Source: Aplectana chamaeleonis
Lineage: Eukaryota; Nematoda; Chromadorea; Rhabditida; Cosmocercidae
DNA length: 64,000 nt
Direction: 5' to 3'
NCBI GenBank assembly: GCA_029168955.1
Contig: JAPDOI010000156.1
Span: forward strand, 910,501 to 974,500
Part shown: positions 21,910 through 33,027 of the stretch, piece by piece
How positions within the stretch are numbered: position 1 is the stretch's first letter
How the letters are laid out: each line of letters opens with the position of its first letter
Position numbers and translations under genes: made by a program
The notes under the pieces: generated by a model
Databases searched by the model: none
The model's input: only the letters and a program-made list of their open reading frames with translations
Told to the model about the DNA's origin: nothing

Positions 21910-22396
21910 AAGGCAGTGTTCACGATGATTTTCGTTCCCGAGCTTTCCACTCAAAACAAAGCGTTGGCCACCGAGTGTTACAGAAATTACCAAGAAACGG
22001 CGAGAAACGCACTAAAACGTCATATTTCAGTGACATTAATCTCTGGCCTCGACTAGTTGTCCACTTGTATGAACATGTTCACGGTGGTTGTCACCGGTGA
22101 AAAATGGGATCAGTCGAAATTGGAAGAATATTCCAGGCAAAATAAATTTAGTTAGGGTCCGAAAAAAAGAACGGAGAAACAGAAAGGAAATAATTGTAAA
22201 GGACGGGCCCACAAATGATTCAATTGTCACAACGAACAGTTTCTGTGATAGTGAAGAGGTGGGGTGAGAGTAAAGGATTTCGTGACCTTCTGGTGCGTTT
22301 TTCTCGATTCCTTTGTCATTTATGTTCTACACGAGGGCCAAATAATCGATTTAGCTATTAATCTCAAAAGCGAAGATTATCGTGAACACTGCCTTT
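21910..22396. mobile_element. GGCAGTG-family TIR element, 487 bp
   Basis: Left end AAGGCAGTGTTCACGATGAT; right end TTATCGTGAACACTGCCTTT. A TCCACTTGTATGAACATGTT block inside recurs in inverted form near 20560-20590. Confidence 0.6.
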
Positions 22397-23477
22397 AACC
22401 AGTTCCGACACAATCCAGCCCCTGGAACAGATTCTGCGGCCATCCTGATTGAAAATGTTTCTGGGAGCATTGAGGGATTGAGGGAGCAAAACCTACCTTA
22501 TCATTTCGAAAGTCGACAAATGGACATTAAATTCGTACTCAGCACCCCGAATAAACCCCGCATAGGAACTTTGAGTCAATTATGGGACTCTGACCGTATT
22601 ACCGTATCAGGATTCGGCACGAGGTAAGGACAAGACTAAATTTTCTCAGACCCCCCCCCTAAAAGCAAAGTTTTGGCGATTTTCTCAGACCCCCTCCCAG
22701 GAGCGTTAATAGTTCAAATTTTTGGCGATTTTCTTGAACCTCCTCCCAGGAGTGTTCATTGTCCGTTTTTGTAGTAAAATTGAGATAAAAGGAATAACTT
22801 ATTCCAAAAGATGATCCGCGCCGACTGTACACTAAAATGGAGGAGTTGTCCTGCTTTCTGTCATTCGAATTCCACTCGGGACCACTTCCCCTGAATGGAA
22901 TAGTCTAATGATGCGAACTGCAGATTTTTTTCATAAGCTCTATATTCACATAGAGAAATGTGTGTATTACTAATCGATATCCGTAGAATAATTAGCTCAG
23001 TGGTTGAAATCTAATCGACTGTAGACATTTGAACACTCTCCCCTATCAAATTCGAGACACAGAAATATTCAAGATTGTGTCTTCCGAGAAGAATTTCAAT
23101 ACGTTTTGATCAGGGATGAGCGCAATTCCGTTTTTGAAGTCCGACATCTGCAGGTTTTTTTCGACCCCGGCTAACTCCTGTTTGCCAATTTAAGCTTCTA
23201 AAATCTTGAATCTTTTTCGGCAGTCCGAAAGTTTTAATGATGCCCCTAGTTCCGAGTTTTTGGATGGTATTCCGATTTCGGAAATCAGCTTCCCGTAAAT
23301 TTGAATGGCGTTCTAGTTTTCGAATTCCAAAACAAATTTTTTATTTCGCTCATCCCTGGTCCTAACTAATAATGCGATTGTTACCATGGCAGTTTCTCAT
23401 AATGTTGGACTTGTTCAGCATTTTCATGATCTCTCGGATTTCAAACATCAGTCGAGTGGTCGATTCGATGCGATGTA

Positions 23478-23727
23478 CAGTTCACCTCCGCACTGCCGTT
23501 CAGTCCGCAAAGTGCACCCTGATTGCGAAATCTTGCTGCGGCGCGGTTGCGAACATCCTCAGACAAGGATGTGGGATCACCCGGGCGCTTTTAGCCTTCG
23601 GTGCCGGGGTGATCCCACCGCCCGGGTGATCCCACATCCCTGTCTGAGGATACTCGCAACCGCGCCGCAGCGCGATTTCGCAATCAAGCGCACTTTGCGG
23701 ACTGAACGGCAGTGCGTAAGTGAAGAA
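23478..23727. mobile_element. Tc1/mariner-like palindromic MITE, second copy
   Basis: It starts CAGTTCACCTCCGCACTGCC after a TA and ends in a decayed inverse (GGCAGTGCGTAAGTGAA) just before another TA. The centre has repeated and inverted GTGATCCCAC blocks. It is the same family as 8878-9111. Confidence 0.7.
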
Positions 23728-26700
23728 TAGGTTCGAGTCTTGCCTGACCCCTAACTGGGGACTGTTTAACCCTCACTGCGACGATTTGGAAAACCATGTT
23801 TCCGTTGCTGTAGGTCTGTGACAGTACATACATTTCCAAAAAAGGCACTTTCATTGCGTCACGAAAAGTAAGGTTACCCATCAGGAAGTTTTCGGGCTGT
23901 TTAGGTGAAACATTCTTCAAATTCGGCTGAAAAAATTCAGCTGGGGAGTCATTTAGGGCGCTCCACGCGAATCTGGGGTCTGCTTGTCGCCAGACCTAAG
24001 GTTACTGTAGGTTACGCTAGGCGTAATGCCTTTTCAGTTACCTTAATATTCCGAAAACCAAAGGATGAACCCCAAATTCGCGTTTAGCGACCCAAATAAT
24101 ACCCACAGAGAAATTTGGAGTCAAACCTGAGACTTTGACGGAGTTACCGTCTACCCTCCGTTACATACCATAATCCAAGAAAACTCGATAAACCTACCAC
24201 ATATCTGAGTGAGGCAGCCCAAATAAGCCCTAAGCAGAAGTTTTAAGTCGATTTCATCGTAACACTCGAAATCGCTGGAAGTCGCCCTTGGCCAGCGAAT
24301 TTTTCCCCATTATGAAATTTCGCACCAGATCAGGCGGAATTTTTTAAATAGTGATAAATGGGCCTCAAAGTTGTAATCAGCACCCAAAACAATCCCTAGA
24401 ATAGCTTTAAGCACAATCCCTGACAATTTTTTTCGAACACCTTAAAAATTTCCATTCGTCCCAATCTCTCCTCTTTGCAAAGCTATGAGAATGCCCACTT
24501 TTGGGAATCTTCTGTGAATCTCTGAGACATTATGGGGATTCAGAAAACAGATTATCAATGCTGCGTCCCATATCTCCAACTATGAAACATGGTTTTATAA
24601 AAGCCCTAGGCAAAGGTAAGGTAAGCCCTAGTAAGTTTGGTACTCAACTCAGCTACCCCGTGATATATTTTGATCATACACCAAGCCATGAAAAGATAAG
24701 GCTATTACGAAACAGACAAAAAAATGGCGACTCAAGCCGATTATAGATATTTCCTAAGTCCATGAACCCGGATGACAAAGTGCAATATGCATTCTTCCTC
24801 AAGGACTACGAGAAGGAAGTTTGTTACTCCTGGTTTAGTGGACCTATGTACCATGGCGTCATCACGCAAGTCAGGCTCACCCGCAGCACCAAGCCGGCCC
24901 AATTTTGGATAACTGTCGGGCAGAAATGGTCGAGCAAGACAACCCAAACCTAATCTACTACATTCCGCGGCCGCTTGACGTCGAATCCAATGAGAGGCAA
25001 GATTTTTTGATCTACTTTTTGACCCACGGGTAACAATTCATCCCTAGTTCATCCCTAGCTTTCAGACACATACCCACAAAAATGACTCGGTGATTGTCCG
25101 ACGAATTTTTCACCCACGGGAAACTCCGACGCATTGATGAGTCCAAGCTTCTGAAGCCACTGAAGGTAAAATATTTGAGGGCGCAACGCGTATGCGAAGC
25201 GGATATATAGTCAGAGTGTGGCGAGCGGTCGCGCCTTCGCAAGTAGGCATTATTTCTCGTTTGCAGATTATTCGAAACGAGGACGCCTCGTACAGCTACA
25301 TAAAGGCGGAGCTATGTACATATGGCAGACATTCGTGGACGAGATGTGCGACAGTGAATACGTACGGCTGGACGTGTTTCTCGGACAAGTGTTCTTTGAG
25401 AATCATCCATTGGCTAGCGCAGAAGTTAGTAATATTTATGAAAATCGAAAATGCACAAAAAATGGGCGTGGCTGAACAAATTTCTAGGACAAACTGCACT
25501 CGCGCATATGTTCCTTGTATGACGAGCAATGTCAACCCATCTCCGGACAACCTCCGGGCCGCTGCAGTTGCTGTCCGAGCTCCTCCAGCTCGCCCGGACA
25601 GCAACAAAAGCCGAACTAACTGCAGATTGCAATAACGAGCCAAAGTGTCTGGAGACTTGGGCCGAGAATCTTCTGAGTATCATAGAGTCACAAAGTGTCG
25701 CTACGACGTTTTTACCCGAGTTTTTAGATCAATCTTGGGGGAGTTGACTATTGACAACCCAGTCACTCCTATGGGAGCCTTGCCGCAGCCGGAACGCACA
25801 TTTATTGGTAGGTTATCAACTCTAGATAACGACTTTCAGTCCTTCACAAAATTACACATAAATTAAAGTAAAAAATCGATTAATAGTATAAAAATGAGCA
25901 AATCAGTGCATTTTCAACGAAGAAAATAATTTGAGCAAACAGGATAAAGAAGAAAAAAATTAGAATCCGAACAAATTAAAGTCTGTCCGAATTGATCTGT
26001 TCGCCCACGCGGTCTGCGCGCGTATCACGCCGCTGTCACAAAGGCACTTTTAGCACTAGCCTCCACATGGCTGCAGACGGCTGACAGGGATATTGCCCTA
26101 ATTATTTGTCTCATACTCCTGCCATCCGCTTCACAGGTTCTGAAAATTGCACACCCCACGGCCGCTCAACACGCACGCCGACCGCTTGGGCGGACGGATT
26201 TCAGATGGATGATTCAGAAAACAAAAACTTATAAAAATAGCTCGAAATATGAAAAAAGGTTTCGAACTTCGAAATATCTCACGTTTTTCATCGAGTATTG
26301 CTGAACAGCTAACTATTTGAATGCTTCTATTCGTGAAAGCTAAGAAGAAGCTTACACAGCGTATCGAAAGAGGTGTTTTGGATAGAGTGGCCACCCCGAA
26401 CCAAACACGACTTTTTGGATCAGTGTTCGCCGAAAATTTTGAATCTGACCTTTCTGGCTGCGCTTTTTTTGTCTGGACAGAGTTGTAAGCGATAGAATGC
26501 GGTTCGAGAATGATCTTCCCGTACGGTAGCTTAAAAACAAAAAATACTCCATAATCGTGTTCAGCGCCCCAAAAACCGGCCGCGTCGCGTGTCGGCGTAC
26601 CGGTCGCGTCTCAGTTATTGCTCGGCTATTTTTGGGCTTATTGGCGAGAAACCGAGAAGTGGCCGAGAAATAGTCCGCCAGGAGCCGCTGCGGAGCCTGG

Positions 26701-27501
26701 TGGGCCATTTTCTGGGCTGCAACTCTCATATCCCCTCAATTGCCAAAATACAGTGTAATCGACAGTGGGCTAACCTATGTATACTGAATGACAAAACAAG
26801 GTTCGGGGCGTGGTTCGCTCTGGTCAAACATATTCTGTTCATGAGAACCAAAAGTGAAACAGTATTGACAACACATGGAGTTTAATGTGAACAGACTGTA
26901 AAGAAAAGATTCGGAAACAAAGTAACGGCACGCCTAGAACAGGAATGTGCGAATTTATTTTTCGGTCACGAAAGAAGATTTTTTAAAAATATTTTTGGCT
27001 AAAAATTCGTAGATTGCTTAGCAACACTACGTAACAAAAAATGCACTTCTTTCAATTTTTGTTTTTTCGAGAAGTCAGTACCGAAAAAACCGACGATTTT
27101 TCAGAAGAATGCAGTATCTCCAAGTACATAGCCTATCTGCATCAAAAAAGTTGGTCTCAAAACGAGAGTTTTCACTTTTCGATTTCTCGTTTTAGAATAT
27201 TTTTCGCTCTTACCTGATCTAGAAAACCAGCAGAACCAGTCGAAGAATGAGAATAGGAGAAATTAATGAAAAAAAAAGATCCGAACCGCTGAAATTGGAA
27301 AGTTTTACGACTTCTAGCGAATCAATGGCGAGTTTACCGGGGAGGACTACGTCTGCGCTTGTCGATAGATCATAAAATTCCTATATTAGGATTGATGTGC
27401 AAAATCAAAACTCGATCATATCTTTGCCTGGGTCACATATGGGATGGTAAATTTGTGGAAATAATCTCTGCACATAAATTGTATAATACATATATATTGG
27501 G

Positions 27502-27682
27502 GCGATTTTCGGCTCCGAGCCGCCAGACAGTTCGGCTCCTTCTACCAATTTCCGGGCCACTTCTGTTGCGAACTGGAGGAATCCGGACATCAACAGTAGT
27601 GGCCTGGACAGCAACACAAGCCGACCAGCAGATTGGGAGAATGAGCCAAATGCGGCTCGGGCCATGAATCGCCTGAGTAGTA
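27502..27682. mobile_element. Foldback element, CTCAGGCRATT family
   Basis: The left part GGCGATTTTCGGCTCCGAGC pairs with the inverted right end GCTCGGGCCATGAATCGCC followed by TGAG. It is related to 14044-14285. Confidence 0.6.
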
Positions 27683-27906
27683 TGTGCTCTTTCATTCAGA
27701 AAATCTTGTTCAAAATGCTCTCTCCATCCTCTAGGCAGAATCCATGAAGAAAACAGCAATACAAGTAATGCTTCAATTCAACGACATCTTTCTCTGCAAG
27801 ACGAAACTGGTTCCAATGAAAATCTGTCAGTATAGCTTTGAGCAGACCTACAATTTGGAGGTAATTTGGTTCTCTGGAGACCACGATTGGTGCACAGTAT
27901 ACTTGG

Positions 27907-28112
27907 GCGAATTTTCGAATGATCGACTTTTCGAATAAGTCAAAAATTAAACTTTTTGGAATGATCGACTTTCCGATTCAGCCGAGATTGCAACTTTTCG
28001 AATGATCGACTTTTTCAAATAAGTCGAAAATCACGTTTTTTCGAATGATCGACTTTTCGACTAAGCCGGAATTTACACTTTTTGAATGATCGACTTTTCG
28101 AATAAAAAGTCG
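27907..28112. repeat. Degenerate tandem array of TTCGAATGATCGACTTTTCG
   Basis: About five imperfect units alternate TTCGAATGATCGACTTT with AATAAGTCGAAAAT, roughly 40-60 bp apart, often locally self-complementary. A relative lies at 37776-37960. Confidence 0.65.
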
Positions 28113-30505
28113 ACCTTTTCAATCGACTTAAAAAATTATCTACCCTTCCATTGAGTTACTTGTTCTTGGGCATATTTATTGAATCGGAATGCGAAAAAAG
28201 AAAAGCTTGAGCAGAAAAAAAATCAAAAGGGTTCACTATGAATCATTTAGGACTTGGGGAAGTCTTTGAATAAAAGTGAAGGAATCGATAATGTTGGAAG
28301 CTGGCTTTAGGATCTAACGGCTACTGTCCGTGGGAACAGGAAGGTAACACTCGAGAACTAAAACGAGTCTCTTAAATTCACCGAGGTATGGGGCAAAGAG
28401 TGTACAGTCTGCACGGATCGTGCTAATACATGGCTGCACCTATCGACGGTTGGTGTAAACTAGGTGCCACATGTGCATGTGGAAACCGAGCTTGCGCTAC
28501 CGCGCAACAGGAAACGCAAAGTATCAATGCGATCCGCGCTGACTGTATTACCAGAGATTTGATAAGGGTGGTCCTTTCTCCTCGGGCGCGCGCGGATGCG
28601 TCGCGACGTTCTAATTGTAGCGCACAAGCTGGCACCCCATACCTAGTTCAGTTACCAGCCGAGGCCTATTTCAGCTCTTCAAGGCAGTGTTCACGATAAA
28701 TCTCGTTTTCGAATTTCTAGTGTGAAACACTAACTCAGACGTTCGCTGTTGTCTACAGGACGTCGATCCGCCAAGAACGAGTCACCGCTGGCGAACAGGC
28801 AGCTCTACGCGGGGCCGTCCCGGTGCGCTGTTGAACAGGGGGCGACGGGCTGTTAAACAGCCCATCGACCGGCAATCCCGCCGAGTGCTTTAAATCGACG
28901 CAGACCGAGTTGTTGTCCACAGGACGTCAATTCGGGATGTCTACGGCTGTGCAGGTCGATGGGCTGTTCTACAGAAGATTCGCGGGAGGGGCGGTGGCAG
29001 CGTCCATCAACCGATGTATCACGAAGATCGTGCCGTCCAAGTTCTCTGAGATTTGCATTTCGTTTTATTTTTTGATGATGCTGTAGACTTCTATGGTAAT
29101 TCTTCTCTTTTTTTAATTATACGAGAACTGTGATTCGTTTTTAATAACGTCTTTCCGTGGAAGGGGCGTTGGTGGCATGCCGAGAGATGCGCCTCGCGGA
29201 GTTCCCCGTGATGGACCCGAAGGTTTCCGTGGTTTTCAGCAACTGCCTTCGTAGGCAGATTTTGATTTTTTTCATTCCTTTATGTGTGTCATTTGCGTCA
29301 TTTTTAGTTGCTTGTCAGGAATCTCTGATCATTCGGGGTGTTCATTTACCCTGATTCCCATCCATGTTGTCCACCATGGAATTTTTGAGGTGTTTTTTTT
29401 GTTTTTCTCCGGATACTGCCATAAACGATGACTGCTGAACACGAATCTGGGGTTCGCTTGTCGGAATTTATAGGTTTACTGTAGGTTACGGTAGGTAACA
29501 TGTTATTCAGGAGGCAGAACTTAATAGTTTGAAAACAGACGAATGGACATAGAATTCGTATTTAGCACCCCAAAAAACTCCCACATAGAAACTTTAAGAC
29601 AAATCTGTGACATTGATCGAACTACCGTATAGCTGTACAATTTCGAAAAAAATTTCGAACGAATGCAATTTGAAAAAAATTCGTTCGACGAAATTTCGAA
29701 CGAACGAAAATTGAAAAATAATCGTTCGACGAATTTTCGAACGAACGAAAAAATATCGAAACTTTTTTCAAAAATTTCGTTCGTGTACAACTATACCGTA
29801 TACCCAACGTAATCTATCGTAAGCTGTCAAAAATTCATAAACTGACATCAGATTCGTGTTGAGCACTTTAAATAAACCCCAAAAGAACGATTTGAGCCAC
29901 ATCTTTTGTCACATTCCAGAAATAGTCGAAAGTCGATTTTGCCGTCAAATTTTTCTGCCGGTGGGAAGCTTTGAACAAATTTAGTCGAAATTAGGAAAAA
30001 CCACAGGTAAACCTCAGATTCGTGATCAGCACCACAAATCACCCCCAGGTTGAATTTCAAGTCAAATCTGGAGAAAAAATTTTTTCAACGCTTTCTGTAC
30101 CCCGTAATTGATATAATTGAACGCTGAACCGAAAATCCACACAAGTCAAGAACGCCGTCAGTCTGCACATAGCTCGGAGAATGCGCTTTCACCCACACTT
30201 TGCCTTGGGGGGCTGTTTCGGGCCCTGAACACGATTATGAGGTCTGTTTCCGGATTTTCATAAAATTAATGCGCTTTTTCGAGGGTACAATAGGTACAAA
30301 AATCCGAGAAAAAAACTGCTATAACGTTTTCCAGGGTGACTCTAGGCAGCTGCAAAGAGCATATTTGGACTCTACGTCCGAAACTGGCTCTAGAAAAGTA
30401 CATTTCATTTGGAATGGTTTGTATAACTTATAGTAGTTCATTTGGAAGCAGTAGAGTGTTGTCCACATAAGGACATCATTATTAAAATAATGTGAGGTCG
30501 GTATA

Positions 30506-30628
30506 GATCCTAATGAGACCTTGCGTTTACTCTCGAAGGTTGGCGCAAACTCGGTGTCATATGCTATTACGTAGGTGCACCGTGTTTGCGCCAACCTCCA
30601 AAGAGGAACGAAAAGTCTCATTAGGATC
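30506..30628. repeat. 123-bp palindrome
   Basis: GATCCTAATGAGAC and GGTTGGCGCAAAC on the left are mirrored by GTTTGCGCCAACC and GTCTCATTAGGATC on the right. This is a MITE-like foldback. Confidence 0.65.
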
Positions 30629-30756
30629 CACGCCAATGTTAGTTTTTCTCTAGAAAATTTGATTGAGAGGGTTCATGTTCTCTGTCCCGCTTAGATTAGA
30701 ACTGAAATAAGGAAAATCGGTCCTCATCATCAAGTTTCGAAAGAAGGCATACCGCC

Positions 30757-31527
30757 GTTTAAAGGCAGCATACACGCTCACAAACGTGGTCGAGATAACA
30801 GCATAAATAGGACCGCAGGCCCCTACCACGTCGTCAAATATGTTTGAAGGCCAAAAACCATCCAGGATGGCAATATCCTCTGGTTCCGAGCCGGATTTAC
30901 TCTATTCTCTCGCGCGCTTTTGCGGAGCGAAGGTAGAGACAGCGAGAAATTATGAGGAGAAGGAGACGCAGCGTACGTACGCAGACGCACGCGACGAACG
31001 GAAATAAATCACACTCGGAAACAGGATATACTTGGCAATTGTTGAGCAATCTTGCCTTCCACGCCAGTGTTTTCCCACCCATTCGAGTACGAGAATGAGA
31101 AAAGAAACTTGAGAAAACATGTGATAAGTTAGAGTGATAGCATTACCAAATGGGAATGCACGAGAGAAACAACATTTCAAAAAGTCAGCCAAAGTAGAGC
31201 GGCATTCTCAAAAATGGACGAGAGTTAATTGGTATGCAGACATGTTACATTCAAGCAAATCAAGCTATTTCTCTCGTGCGCTCCCATGAGAGTGCTATCA
31301 CTCTATCTTATCACATGTTTTCTTTTTTCAGTTTCATTTCTAATTCTTGTACTCGAACGGGTGGGAAATACAGACGTGGAAGGCAAGATTGCTCAAACAT
31401 TGTCATATATTGTCATCCTGGATGGTTTTTGACGTTTCAAACGTCGTAGACGACATGGTAAGAGCCGTGCAGTCCTATTTATTCTGTTATCTCCACCATG
31501 TTTGTGAGTGTGTATGCTGCCCTTAAG
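30757..31527. repeat. Inverted repeat with an insertion in one arm
   Basis: The left arm starts TTTAAAGGCAGCATACACGC and the right arm ends GTGTATGCTGCCCTTAAG. Matching internal blocks include ACCATCCAGGATG/CATCCTGGATGGT and AACATGTGATAAG/CTTATCACATGTT. The left arm also holds the CTCTGGTTCCGAGCC repeat (30876-31025), which is absent from the right arm and recurs at 14690-14830. Confidence 0.6.
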
Positions 31528-32284
31528 GGGTGACGTCATAAAACGGTTGATGCTTCACTGGGATGGTAATATCAGGTCTACAGGGTGTTGATAGGATGTG
31601 AACGCGGAATCGGGGGTGGAGATCCTCCGCCGATGGGATGTCTACAGCAAAAGCGTTCCCGCGGATAGGTTGTCTACGGCACCAAGGAGGGGGGCGACGG
31701 GCAGTTCTCGAGGGGCGATTCATGCCCCTTTTGGATGTCTACAGGGAGCATTGCGTGAGGTGACATCTCATTCGTGTCCTGTGGACAACAGCGAACGTCT
31801 GAGAAGCTAGCAGAAGCCGGAGGGGAGAGGGTAAAAAAAAACGGCGAACAAAAGATTCCGTTAGCCCAGTACGCCTGCTCTTAGCCCGCCCCGTTCTTAA
31901 GAGCTTGTGGCTCCGCGCACGTTTCCGATAGCGAATTGCAAAGAAACTACGCCACGTCCAGCCTGATCGACTCGCGTTTATTTCGCCATTAGCGCGCTTG
32001 CGGAAACTAGCAGGTTGCGTAAGCTCGTCCACGCCCTGAACGTCACAAATCGCTATTGTAGCTTATTCTGAGCGCTGTTCTTCGCTGTTTCTTCAATATT
32101 CGATAGTTCACGACCAAACAACTTCATTTCTGAGTCGAAATCGAACATGTTATTCATCGTGAACACTGCCTTTAAAAGTTACGGCTAGCTGAAAACTGCT
32201 ATGGGTCGACCATCTAGCTTTCCTGGTCCATCACCAACCGCTTTTTCATAGAATGTTGATTCGACTGTCACATAACATTAAAAC

Positions 32285-32921
32285 AATTCCTGAAAGTTTA
32301 GGTTCCTGGCAAAAGTAAAGATTTGGCATGGTCACAAAAATATACTCAGTTAAAAAGGGAAGATAAAGAAAAATGAAAAAAAGGTTTTGAAATATTCCTG
32401 AGAACGATTTGGCGTAGAATAATTTGTTTTTCTGGAAATGAAGTGAAATAGTTGAAAGTATGATTTGGCAGTCGAGTTTGAACCAACTATTGATACGAGT
32501 TGTGCAAAACGAGAGATCGCCTTGTCTGTGCTTATCCGTAGAACATATCAAAGCGAAATCACGCGTGTTGATTTTACTTCACCTAATGCGTGAAGACCGC
32601 CGCATTACAGCTCCCGAAAAAGTTTCGATGCTTCCCATTTCACGCGTGATTTCGCTTTGATATGTTCTACGGATAAGCACAGACAAGGCGATCTCTCGTT
32701 CTGCACAACTCTTATCAATAGTTGGTTCAAACTCGACTGCCAAATCATACTTTCAACTATTTCACTTCATTTCCCGAAAAACAAATTATTCTACGCCAAA
32801 TCGTTCTCAGGAATATTTCAAAACCTTTTTTCATTTTCTTTATCTTCCCTTTTTAACTGAGTATATTTTTGTGACCATGCCAAATCTTTACTTTTGCCAG
32901 GAACCTAAACTTTCAGGAATT
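32285..32921. repeat. 637-bp near-perfect palindrome
   Basis: Arms 32285-32567 and 32641-32921 are reverse complements with few mismatches, around a 73-bp spacer. The ends are AATTCCTGAAAGTTTAGG and CCTAAACTTTCAGGAATT, and the inner ends AAATCACGCGTG and CACGCGTGATTT. No clear gene is inside. It lies directly before the minisatellite. Confidence 0.9.
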
Positions 32922-33027
32922 TCATTTATTTTTCCTAAAGGTTTCCTTTCTAACATGATTTATGCCTGGTGGTGTTAGATGAAAGTAAACCCACTGATGT
33001 TGTGTTAGATGAAAGTAAACCCACTGA

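Larger units (their letters stand above)
28679..32174. mobile_element. 3.5 kb composite bounded by inverted GGCAGTG ends
   Basis: The left end is AAGGCAGTGTTCACGATAAA and the right end TCATCGTGAACACTGCCTTT, inverted. Just inside lies a second inverted pair at about 28738-28764 and 31776-31803 (CAGACGTTCGCTGTTGTC and its complement). The interior holds repeated TTGTCTACAGG motifs, a 123-bp palindrome and a larger inverted repeat. No transposase is visible. Confidence 0.45.
12305..32284. other. 20 kb intergenic repeat landscape, no gene recognised
   Basis: Between the gene A poly(A) signal and the large palindrome at 32285 I find no exon chain. The recognised repeats are listed separately. Also present are related copies at 14690-14830 and 30876-31025 (both start CTCTGGTTCCGAGCC). 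Inverted relatives occur at 12735-12860 and 26600-26735. A dispersed AGATTCGTGTTCAGCACC-type repeat occurs at about 22500-22600, 23930-24480, 29430-30300 and 60560-61050. A C homopolymer lies near 12420. Confidence 0.5.

Noticed and set aside
24762..25475. Possible gene fragment (DYEKEVCYSWFSGPMYHG; QTFVDEMCDSEYVRLDVFLG)
   Set aside because: The text looks protein-like, but frames change repeatedly, no consistent exon chain forms and I cannot name a family. At most an unidentified pseudogene; a protein database search would decide.
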